Assembly (NCBI GenBank): GCA_964530525.1
Contig: CAZHBH010000082.1
Coordinates: 1 to 8,588 of the forward strand
Direction: 5' to 3'
Origin: CAYNQN01 sp964530525
GTDB taxonomy: Bacteria > Actinomycetota > Acidimicrobiia > Acidimicrobiales > Acidimicrobilacustridaceae
Length of the DNA: 8,588 nucleotides
In this document: piece after piece, positions 1 to 4,941 of the stretch
Layout of the letters: each line of letters opens with the position of its first letter
Position numbering within the stretch: the first letter of the stretch is position 1
Made by a program: the position numbers and the translations under genes
Notes under the pieces: model-generated
Database searches by the model: none
What the model saw: only the letters and a program-made list of their open reading frames with translations
What the model was told of the DNA's origin: nothing

Positions 1-345
1 GGCAACGACAGCCAGCAGCAGCGCGAGATCGCCCAGGCGATCAAGAACGCCCGCGAGATGGCGCTGCTCCCCTATGCCAACCGCGTGGTCACCCAGCGGA
101 GCGGGGGCAAGGGCGAGCGCGGCGACCGTGGCGGGCGAGACGGCGGACCGAGGGGCGAGCGCGACTCGGCCGAGCTGGATGCCGCCGCCATCGAGGGCTT
201 CAACCCAGACGAGTCGGAGCTCGTGGAGGTGGACGTGATCGAGGTGGACTCGGAGCTCGTCGCCGACGGAGACGACGTGGTGGTCACCGAGACCGAGACG
301 GTCATCGTCGAAGAGGCGTTCGTTGCGGACGAGGGAGAGGCCTGA
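1..345 (+). CDS. rpsR: 30S ribosomal protein S18, C-terminal part, with Gly/Arg linker and acidic tail
   Basis: The gene enters from the left edge already in frame; 114 residues are visible. Residues 5-27 (QQQREIAQAIKNAREM, then ALLPYAN) match the conserved C-terminal helix of bacterial S18, a small-subunit protein that sits beside S6 on the platform. Ordinary S18 ends within a few residues of the ALLPY motif. This one continues for about 85 residues: first a Gly/Arg/Lys-rich stretch (about residues 33-54), then a tail with no Lys or Arg after Arg54 and 22 Asp/Glu. The block SELV...EVD recurs, with TCGGAGCTCGT at 214-224 and 250-260, suggesting growth by internal duplication. The TGA overlaps the rplI ATG by one base (TGATG), which supports the stop position and translational coupling. 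The S18-L9-DnaB order is the usual bacterial arrangement. Identity is secure; the tail's role is unknown. Confidence 0.93.
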   Translation, partial: GNDSQQQREIAQAIKNAREMALLPYANRVVTQRSGGKGERGDRGGRDGGPRGERDSAELDAAAIEGFNPDESELVEVDVIEVDSELVADGDDVVVTETETVIVEEAFVADEGEA

Positions 346-791
346 TGCAGGTCCTGCTCAGAGACGACGTGGAAGGCCTGGGCAAGAAGGGCGACATCGT
401 GGAGGTGGCGGCGGGCCACGCCCGCAACTACCTCGTGCCCAAGGGCCTCGCCATCAAGGCCACGGTGCGCACCGAATCGCAGGCCGAGGCGATGCGTCGG
501 GCGCGCGACATCCGAGATGCCGCGGATCGGGCGGCTGCCGAGGAGGTCGCCACGGGCCTGGTGCCCAAGGTGATCAACATCTCGGCGCGCTCGGGTGAAG
601 AGGGCCGCTTGTTCGGCTCGGTCACCACGGCCGACGTCGCGGCCGCAGTGGAGGAGCAGACGGGCATCGTCATCGACCGCCACCAGCTCAGGCTCGACCA
701 GCCGATCAAGGAGCTGGGCACCCACTCGGTGCACGCCAAGCTCCACGCAGACGTCGAGTTCGCGATCACGGTCGAGGTCACCTCGGCCTAG
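345..791 (+). CDS. rplI: 50S ribosomal protein L9
   Basis: This 148-residue protein has the normal L9 length and architecture: an N-terminal rRNA-binding domain (residues 1 to about 50, MQVLLRDDVEGLGKKGD onward, with the ARNYLVPKGLA signature), a connecting helix rich in Ala, Arg and Glu (about 45-80), and a C-terminal domain (about 85-148). L9 binds 23S rRNA at the base of the L1 stalk and affects reading-frame fidelity. The ATG overlaps the S18 stop by one base, and a purine-rich GAGGGAGAGG lies just upstream inside rpsR, so translation is probably coupled. One small departure is His at residue 25 (GHARNYL), where Tyr or Phe is usual in the L9 signature. The TAG stop lies in a 12-bp palindrome at 784-795. 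Confidence 0.97.
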   Translation: MQVLLRDDVEGLGKKGDIVEVAAGHARNYLVPKGLAIKATVRTESQAEAMRRARDIRDAADRAAAEEVATGLVPKVINISARSGEEGRLFGSVTTADVAAAVEEQTGIVIDRHQLRLDQPIKELGTHSVHAKLHADVEFAITVEVTSA

Positions 792-925
792 GCCGGGTGC
801 CCTGACACCACGGCCGACTGCCGGCCGGTCGATCCTCCAGGCTCTCTCCCCGTGCATCCGCGCGCGGCCGGCCACGAGTTCCTATCTTCGAGTCGGGTGC
901 GCCTTGCTTCCACAGGTGCTCCGAT

Positions 926-945
926 TTGTCCACAGCTCGTACACA
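926..945 (+). promoter_or_regulatory. DnaA box plus adjacent degenerate box upstream of dnaB
   Basis: TTGTCCACA at 926-934 matches the high-GC actinobacterial form of the DnaA box. Eleven bases further on, 937-945 reads TCGTACACA, which differs at two positions. A weaker CCACA-ending sequence lies at 906-914. The sites lie about 72-92 bases before the chosen dnaB start and overlap the -35 region of the candidate promoter. DnaA may therefore regulate dnaB, but this is inference from one good match. Confidence 0.45.
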
Positions 946-958
946 GGATGATCCCCTA

Positions 959-964
959 AATAAT
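959..964 (+). promoter_or_regulatory. Candidate -10 element of a dnaB promoter
   Basis: AATAAT matches five of six bases of the TATAAT consensus and sits in the only AT-rich patch of the gap between rplI and dnaB (about 956-976). No good -35 hexamer lies 16-18 bases upstream, where the DnaA-box-like repeats sit, so any activity may need a regulator. Transcription would begin near 971 and give a leader of about 47 bases. Confidence 0.33.
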
Positions 965-1005
965 CGAGGTTTTGCTGCTTTCGATCCCCAGGGCAGGTGC
1001 GCAAT

Positions 1006-1011
1006 GGTGAG
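1006..1011 (+). promoter_or_regulatory. Ribosome binding site deciding the dnaB start
   Basis: GGTGAG lies six bases before the ATG at 1018 and complements the 16S 3' end. The in-frame GTG at 997 has only a weak purine stretch before it and adds seven residues (MRNGESL) unlike DnaB N-termini. I therefore prefer 1018, though 997 is not excluded. Confidence 0.5.
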
Positions 1012-1017
1012 AGCCTC

Positions 1018-3051
1018 ATGAGCGTTGCCGACGAGCTTTCCCACCTCCGCGGCCCCGGGAGCGGATCACCGGGCCGGGTTCCCCCGCACAACCTCCAGGC
1101 AGAGGAGTCCCTCCTGGGGGCGATGCTCCTCTCGAAGGACGCCATCGCCGTGGCGTCCGAGGTGCTGACCGCCGAGGACTTCTACAAGCCGGCCCACGGG
1201 CACATCTTCGAGGCGATAGAGAATCTGTCGTCGGCAGGAGAGCCGGCCGACCCCGTCACGGTGGCGGAGGAGCTGCGGCGCGCCAACCGCCTCGACGCAG
1301 TCGGGGGGGTGGCGACGCTCGTCCACCTCCAGAGCACCACCCCCGCCACCTCCAACGCCCAGCGCTACGCCCGCATCGTCGAGGAGCACGCCCTCTTGCG
1401 ACGGCTCATCGGCGTGGCCGGCGAGATCGCCGAGATGGGCTACGACCTCCCCGAGGACGTCGCGAAGACGGTCGACAGGGCCGAGTCGCTCGTGTTCGAG
1501 ATCTCGCAGCGGCGGGTCACCGACTCGATGGCCCCGATCCACGACCTGCTCGACGCCAACCTCGACCGCCTCGAGGCCCTGTACGACCGGGGCGATGCGA
1601 TCACCGGCTGGCCCACCGGCTTCTTCGACCTCGACGAGCTGCTCTCGGGGCTCCAGCGCAACGCCCTGTACGTGCTGGGGGCCAGGCCTTCAGCGGGGAA
1701 GACCTCCCTCGGCCTCGGTGTGGCCAGCCACGTGGCGGTGGAGGCGGGCAAGCCGGTGCTCATCTTCTCCCTGGAGATGAGCCAGCTGGAGCTGACACAG
1801 CGGATGCTGTGCTCCGAGGCCAGGGTCGACTCGAAGAGGCTCCGCAACGGCAACCTCAACGAGAGCGACTGGCAGAAGATCGCCCTCGCCACGGGCAGGC
1901 TCGCCGAGGCGCCCATCTGGATCGACGACAACCCCAACCTCACCATCATGGAGCTGCGGGCGAAGGCCCGCAGGCTGAAGAGCCGGGTGGGCGAGCTGGG
2001 CTTGGTGGTGGTCGACTACCTCCAGCTGATGACGGGCCGCTCCTCCGCCGAGAACCGGCAGGTGGAGGTGAGCGAGATCAGCCGCGGCCTCAAGATCCTG
2101 GCCCGCGAGCTGGAGTGCCCCGTGCTGGCCTTGTCGCAGCTCTCGAGGTCGCTGGAGCTTCGTGCCGACAAGCGGCCGATCCTGGCCGACCTGCGCGAGT
2201 CGGGCTGCCTCACGGCGGACACCCGCATCACCCGCGCCGACACCGGCCAGCAGGTCACCATGGGCCAGCTGCTGGCCGCCGACGAGCGCGACATCCCGAT
2301 CTGGACGCTCGACGAGCACTACCGGCTGAGGGTCGGCCACATGAGCCGCGTGTTCCCCAGCGGCGTGAAGATGGTTTACGAGATGCGCCTGGCGTCGGGG
2401 CGCACCATCAAGGCCAGTGCGAACCACCCCTTCCTGGCGCTCGAAGGCTGGTTCCCGCTGGAGGAGCTGGACGTGGGCGACTTCGTGGCGGTGCCGGTGG
2501 GCGGCATCTGGCCCACCTCCGTGGGCGACGATGCCGACGGCACCGGTGAGCCCGAGATCCCCAGGGAGGTCTGGGCCTACCTGCGCAAGGCGCTGCCGAA
2601 CCACGGGCTCTCGCTCACCGACCTGGAGGAGGCCTTCGGGGGCAAGGAGGCTTTCCTGGAGGGCGTCTACGGCGAGCCGCTCCGCCGTGACCAGATGGCG
2701 ACGCTCGCGGAGCTGGTGGCCGACCCGCTGCTGGCCGACCTAGCGCGCGCCGACGTGCGCTGGGACTTGATCGTGAGCGTGACCGAGCTGGGTGAGCAGC
2801 CGGTGTTCGACGCCACAGTTGGCCGCACCCACAACTTCGTGGCAGAGGGCATCGTGGTGCACAACTCCATCGAGCAGGACGCCGACGTGGTCATGTTCAT
2901 CTACCGGGACGAGGTGTACAACAAGGAGTCGCCCGACCGCGGCACCGCTGAGATCCTCGTGAGCAAGCACCGCAACGGGCCCACCGGGATGGTCCGGCTG
3001 GCCTTCCTCGACCACTACACCAAGTTCGCCAACATGGCCCGGGGGGTCTAG
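1018..3051 (+). CDS. dnaB: Replicative DNA helicase DnaB, interrupted by an intein
   Basis: The 677-residue precursor should splice to a 457-residue helicase, a normal DnaB length. DnaB is the hexameric, ATP-driven 5'-3' helicase that opens the replication fork and recruits primase. The N-terminal domain starts at about residue 20 (RVPPHNLQAEESLLGAMLLS). The RecA-like ATPase follows, with Walker A GARPSAGKT at 221-229 and Walker B LVVVDYLQLM at 329-338. The intein occupies residues 397-616, splitting LADLRESG from SIEQDADVVMFIYRDE. The last motif, KHRNGPTG, lies in the C-extein. The short C-extein (61 residues) is essential to ATPase function, so replication would depend on splicing. The ATG at 1018 is chosen for its GGTGAG ribosome binding site; GTG 997 is the alternative. 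The gene stands apart from rplI and has its own candidate promoter and a DnaA box upstream. Confidence 0.96.
   Translation: MSVADELSHLRGPGSGSPGRVPPHNLQAEESLLGAMLLSKDAIAVASEVLTAEDFYKPAHGHIFEAIENLSSAGEPADPVTVAEELRRANRLDAVGGVATLVHLQSTTPATSNAQRYARIVEEHALLRRLIGVAGEIAEMGYDLPEDVAKTVDRAESLVFEISQRRVTDSMAPIHDLLDANLDRLEALYDRGDAITGWPTGFFDLDELLSGLQRNALYVLGARPSAGKTSLGLGVASHVAVEAGKPVLIFSLEMSQLELTQRMLCSEARVDSKRLRNGNLNESDWQKIALATGRLAEAPIWIDDNPNLTIMELRAKARRLKSRVGELGLVVVDYLQLMTGRSSAENRQVEVSEISRGLKILARELECPVLALSQLSRSLELRADKRPILADLRESGCLTADTRITRADTGQQVTMGQLLAADERDIPIWTLDEHYRLRVGHMSRVFPSGVKMVYEMRLASGRTIKASANHPFLALEGWFPLEELDVGDFVAVPVGGIWPTSVGDDADGTGEPEIPREVWAYLRKALPNHGLSLTDLEEAFGGKEAFLEGVYGEPLRRDQMATLAELVADPLLADLARADVRWDLIVSVTELGEQPVFDATVGRTHNFVAEGIVVHNSIEQDADVVMFIYRDEVYNKESPDRGTAEILVSKHRNGPTGMVRLAFLDHYTKFANMARGV
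2206..2865 (+). other. In-frame DnaB intein (220 residues, no evident homing endonuclease)
   Basis: The insert begins at Cys1 (CLTADT, block A) directly after DLRESG and ends with VVHN directly before Ser+1 of SIEQDAD, the same site as the Synechocystis DnaB intein. Block B reads GRTIKASANHPFL, with His74 kept but Ser71 where the usual TxxH Thr sits. Block F reads VFDATVGRTHNFVAEGIVVHN in part, with the Asp, the block His, penultimate His219 and terminal Asn220 present. All junction residues needed for splicing are therefore intact. About 90 residues (roughly 99-190) lie between the two splicing halves, too few for a normal two-motif LAGLIDADG endonuclease, and I see no such motif. The segment PLLADLARADVRWDLIVSVTE resembles the stretch that precedes block F in larger DnaB inteins, so this looks like a mini-intein derived by loss of the endonuclease. 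That history is inference. Confidence 0.93.
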
Positions 3052-3100
3052 GTCCACGCTCGATCAGCGGTCGGATGGGAAGCCACACCCTCGCCCGCCG

Positions 3101-3130
3101 GCACGGCGGGGCATCGTTGCCCCGCCGTGC
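3101..3130. terminator. Hairpin terminator between convergent dnaB and peptidase genes
   Basis: GCACGGCGGGGCA (3101-3113), loop TCGT, and TGCCCCGCCGTGC (3118-3130) form a perfect 13-bp stem. It lies 49 bases after the dnaB stop and 9 bases beyond the stop of the opposing gene. Neither side has a T-tract, as is common for actinobacterial hairpin terminators, so it could serve both directions. Confidence 0.75.
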
Positions 3131-3139
3131 TCGACGGCC

Positions 3140-4345
3140 CTATCCGCCGCCCACCGACCAGTGCCAGGGCTCGCCGGGAACCGTGCTGGCGTACCCGTAG
3201 GTCCCGGCATTCGCCCTGAGCCAGTTGTAGCCAGCGCTGCCGTAGCGCATCCCTGAGAAGTCGATCGCCAGCCCCTGCTCGTGCTTGGAGAACCCAGGGC
3301 GAGCGGTCGCCGGGCTGCACTGCGAGGCCGGCATCTGCCAGATTGCGTAGTCGCTGCTCCCGCAGTTCTGCCTGCGCAGGGCGATCTGCTCGTTGGGGTC
3401 GCGGAACGAGTGGCCCGACAGCGAGATGCCGGCCGCCGCTGCAGCGTCGATCATCGCCCGGGTCTGCGACGCGACCGCGTTGGCGACGTAGATGCCTCCG
3501 CCCACGTGGGTCACCGCAACCGACCCCGTGGGTGGAGGCCTGAAGGAACCGCCACCCGAGTAGCCGCTGGACCGGCGGACGCTCGCAGCGAGCTCGGCCT
3601 CCTGGGCGGCGATCTGCTGGGAGAGCTGGCTGTCGACAGCCGCGAGAGCCGCGGCCTCGCTCAACTTGGCATCGAGGCGCCGGTCGATCTCCTGGACGAA
3701 CGCCGACTGCTGGGCTCGGGCGCTGTTGAGCTCCTCGAGGCGCTGGGCCACCGAGCTCCGTCGCTCCCTGGCAGCGGCAGCGGCGTCGCCGGCTTCGTCG
3801 CGCAGCGACTCGAGCTCGGCCTCTGCGGCACGGAGCTCGTCGAGCAGGTCCAGATCTCGACCGGCCCGAAGGTCGAGCAGGCTTCGCCTGCGCACAGCGT
3901 CCGAAGCGCTGTCGGCCCCGAAGGCGGTGAAGAGGTCGCTCGAGGGTGGGTTGACGTAGGCCTCCACAGCCAGCTCCGCGATCCGGTCCTTCAGCCCGGC
4001 CACCTCCGCGCCCTTCGCCTCGGCTGCGGCTTCGAACCTCTGCACGTCGTCCTCGGCCTGCGAGAGCGAGCGCTCCGCGTCGGCGTAGGCAGCCTGCTGG
4101 CCCTGGAGGTTCCTGTCCAGGTCTGCGAGGGCGCTGTTCACAGCGGCCTGGTCGGCCTTCAGGGCATCGACCTCCGCCGCCCTCTCCGCCTTCTGCGAGC
4201 GGACCCGCTCACGCTCGGCCCGGGCGTCGGCCCCGGCCGACGACGGCGCCACCGCCGTCGCCACCAACAGGGCGACCGCCAGGCAGGCACCAATCCGAGA
4301 TAGGGCCGCTACCGGGCCGCAACAAGTCCGCAACGTTTGCAACAT
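3140..4345 (-). CDS. Secreted coiled-coil protein with C-terminal M15 (VanY-like) peptidase domain
   Basis: The 401-residue protein has an N-terminal signal sequence (hydrophobic core about 18-33, Ala-rich cleavage region near SSAGADA). A long Ala/Glu/Arg/Gln-rich coiled coil runs from about 41 to 255, followed by a Gly/Ser/Pro linker (about 258-275) and a C-terminal M15B/VanY domain (about 280-401). Zinc and catalytic residues are visible: SKHEQGLAID at 353-362 gives ligands His355 and Asp362, and EPWHW gives Glu392 and His395. The family cleaves D-Ala-containing peptides of peptidoglycan, so this is likely a cell-wall DD- or LD-carboxypeptidase. The coiled coil resembles those of PcsB/CwlO-type hydrolases, which are held inactive at the septum; here it carries a different catalytic domain. 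No Shine-Dalgarno sequence precedes the ATG, so translation may be leaderless, coupled to the upstream gene, or begin elsewhere. The gene follows a small membrane-protein gene by 51 bases. Confidence 0.88.
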   Translation of the reverse strand: MLQTLRTCCGPVAALSRIGACLAVALLVATAVAPSSAGADARAERERVRSQKAERAAEVDALKADQAAVNSALADLDRNLQGQQAAYADAERSLSQAEDDVQRFEAAAEAKGAEVAGLKDRIAELAVEAYVNPPSSDLFTAFGADSASDAVRRRSLLDLRAGRDLDLLDELRAAEAELESLRDEAGDAAAAARERRSSVAQRLEELNSARAQQSAFVQEIDRRLDAKLSEAAALAAVDSQLSQQIAAQEAELAASVRRSSGYSGGGSFRPPPTGSVAVTHVGGGIYVANAVASQTRAMIDAAAAAGISLSGHSFRDPNEQIALRRQNCGSSDYAIWQMPASQCSPATARPGFSKHEQGLAIDFSGMRYGSAGYNWLRANAGTYGYASTVPGEPWHWSVGGG

Positions 4346-4354
4346 GATCGCAAC
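4319..4354 (-). repeat. Four GTTGC repeats around the peptidase start codon
   Basis: On the - strand GTTGC occurs at 4354-4350, 4343-4339, 4334-4330 and 4323-4319, at steps of 11, 9 and 11 bases, close to one helical turn. The array covers the start codon and the position where a ribosome binding site would be. It may be an operator, or chance within the Leu and Cys codons of the leader. Confidence 0.35.
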
Positions 4355-4396
4355 ACTGTGGCAGACGGAGAGGCCTCGGGCAAGGACCTGCGTGAC

Positions 4397-4603
4397 TCAG
4401 GAGGACAGGAGGCTCGCCAGACCCCACACCGCGGCCACCAGACCGACCCCGATCATCAGGAGGCTTCGGGGCAGCGGGGGCCTCGCGAGGTCGCCTTCGC
4501 TGGTGGGGCGAGGCCGCAGGAGGGCCAGCGCGGTGCCGACTGCGAGAGCGCCGCCGAGGGCCAGGGTGAGCCACGCCAGCAGGTTGTCGCCGAGGAAGAG
4601 CAC
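4397..4603 (-). CDS. Small two-helix membrane protein of unknown function
   Basis: I do not recognise a named family. The 68-residue product has two clear hydrophobic segments: about residues 8-29 (NLLAWLTLALGGALAVGTALALL) without its last residues, and about 47-66 (LLMIGVGLVAAVWGLASLL). A charged, Pro-rich loop (about 30-45, RPRPTSEGDLARPPLPR) joins them, so both ends probably lie on the same side of the membrane. The GTG start at 4603-4601 is well supported: GGGAGG lies eight bases upstream on the - strand, and a candidate promoter lies 37 bases beyond. The gene precedes the peptidase in the same direction with a 51-base gap, which suggests co-transcription and possibly a cell-envelope role. 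The reading frames on the opposite strand here are Arg/Ser/Pro-rich and lack ribosome binding sites, so this frame is the better choice. Confidence 0.68.
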   Translation of the reverse strand: MLFLGDNLLAWLTLALGGALAVGTALALLRPRPTSEGDLARPPLPRSLLMIGVGLVAAVWGLASLLSS

Positions 4604-4639
4604 GGCCTCAGCCTCCCAGTCGCGGGGCCCCGAGGAGAA

Positions 4640-4668
4640 ATCTCAGAAAATTCCAAGATTCTTCTCAA
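4640..4668 (-). promoter_or_regulatory. Candidate promoter for the small membrane protein and peptidase
   Basis: On the - strand TTGAGA (4668-4663) matches five of six bases of the -35 consensus. A 17-base AT-rich spacer follows, then TGAGAT (4645-4640), a weak -10 with three matches. Transcription would start near 4633, about 30 bases before the GTG, leaving the GGGAGG ribosome binding site in the leader. Confidence 0.42.
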
Positions 4669-4735
4669 GTTCTCCGCCAGCCGTGCCGATACCCCTCATG
4701 TCGGTGTCCATCCCCCCACCGGCAAGATGGGGAAT

Positions 4736-4815
4736 AGGGCGAGGATCGTGTGCACTCCTCCCACCGGATCGTCGTCAGCGCTCGTCCCGTGGCGACGAAC
4801 CACGATCCTCGCCCT
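4736..4815. repeat. 15-bp perfect inverted repeat around a 50-base interior
   Basis: AGGGCGAGGATCGTG at 4736-4750 is exactly reverse-complementary to 4801-4815. Outside it, GATGGG (4726-4731) and CCCATC (4820-4825) add a six-bp outer stem across a 4x4 internal loop. Inside, TCGTCG (4769-4774) pairs with CGACGA (4793-4798). The arrangement suggests an RNA stem rather than a terminator. Confidence 0.8.
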
Positions 4816-4825
4816 CCCACCCATC

Positions 4826-4840
4826 GACTGACTGACTGAC
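4826..4840. repeat. Short GACT tandem repeat
   Basis: GACTGACTGACTGAC is three full copies of a four-base unit plus three bases, placed between the inverted repeat and the terminator. It could be a slippage-prone spacer; no function can be assigned. Confidence 0.6.
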
Positions 4841-4862
4841 ATCAATACTCATTGAACCCCCA

Positions 4863-4900
4863 CAAGAGGCTCGAGCTTCGGCTCGAGCCTCTTGCTTTTT
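4863..4900 (+). terminator. Strong rho-independent terminator on the + strand
   Basis: CAAGAGGCTCGAGC (4863-4876), TTCG loop, GCTCGAGCCTCTTG (4881-4894), then C and T5 (4896-4900). The 14-bp perfect stem closed by the extra-stable C(UUCG)G loop with a following T-tract is directional to the + strand. In the - direction the hairpin is followed by TGGGGGTTC, not Ts, though it could still halt the dehydrogenase transcript ending 47 bases before it. Confidence 0.9.
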
Positions 4901-4941
4901 CCCAGACCCTCACCCATCCCGGGAGAGCGCCAGGCGAGCTG

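Larger units (their letters stand above)
4683..4900 (+). ncRNA. Candidate structured small RNA in the 338-bp gene-free gap
   Basis: No convincing gene lies between 4604 and 4941, but the + strand is highly structured. In order: a hairpin CCGA/TCGG (4686-4704) with CCCC in its loop; a hairpin CCATC/GATGG (4708-4730) with a loop opening CCCCCACC; a 15-bp perfect inverted repeat (4736-4750 with 4801-4815) enclosing a TCGTCG/CGACGA hairpin (4769-4798) and an unpaired CTCCTCCC; a small TCAAT/ATTGA hairpin (4842-4855); a CCCCC run; and a strong terminator ending at 4900. The flanking protein genes are both on the - strand, so the + strand terminator needs another transcript, and a small RNA of about 200 nt fits. 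C-rich loops followed by a terminator recall the actinobacterial 6C RNA, but I cannot confirm membership. The 5' end is approximate and no convincing + promoter was found. Confidence 0.52.

Noticed and set aside
784..795. CGGCCTAGGCCG palindrome at the rplI stop
   Set aside because: With no spare loop it would form only a four-bp hairpin and has no T-tract, so it is not a convincing terminator.
811..871. GC-rich inverted repeats after rplI (CCGGCCG at 821-827 with CGGCCGG at 865-871)
   Set aside because: Seven GC pairs with a 37-base loop are expected by chance at this base composition.
72..875. A 267-codon - strand frame across rpsR and rplI
   Set aside because: It lies opposite two well-identified ribosomal protein genes and has low-complexity Ser/Thr and Arg-rich content.
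1690..2604. A 304-codon - strand frame inside dnaB
   Set aside because: It is the shadow of a high-GC coding strand, rich in Ala/Gly/Arg/His/Leu without a domain, while the + frame is unmistakably DnaB plus intein.
4337..4835. Two long + strand open frames of about 163 codons covering the candidate RNA region
   Set aside because: Products are Arg/Ser/Pro-rich with no recognisable domain or ribosome binding site, and they overlap a better-supported - strand gene and the inverted repeat. They would be the main alternative owner of the + strand terminator.
4683..4900. Identification as 6S, SRP, tmRNA or RNase P RNA
   Set aside because: No SRP GGAA-type loop motif, tmRNA tag frame or RNase P core was seen, and the bulge layout does not fit the 6S central bubble. 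6C membership stays open.
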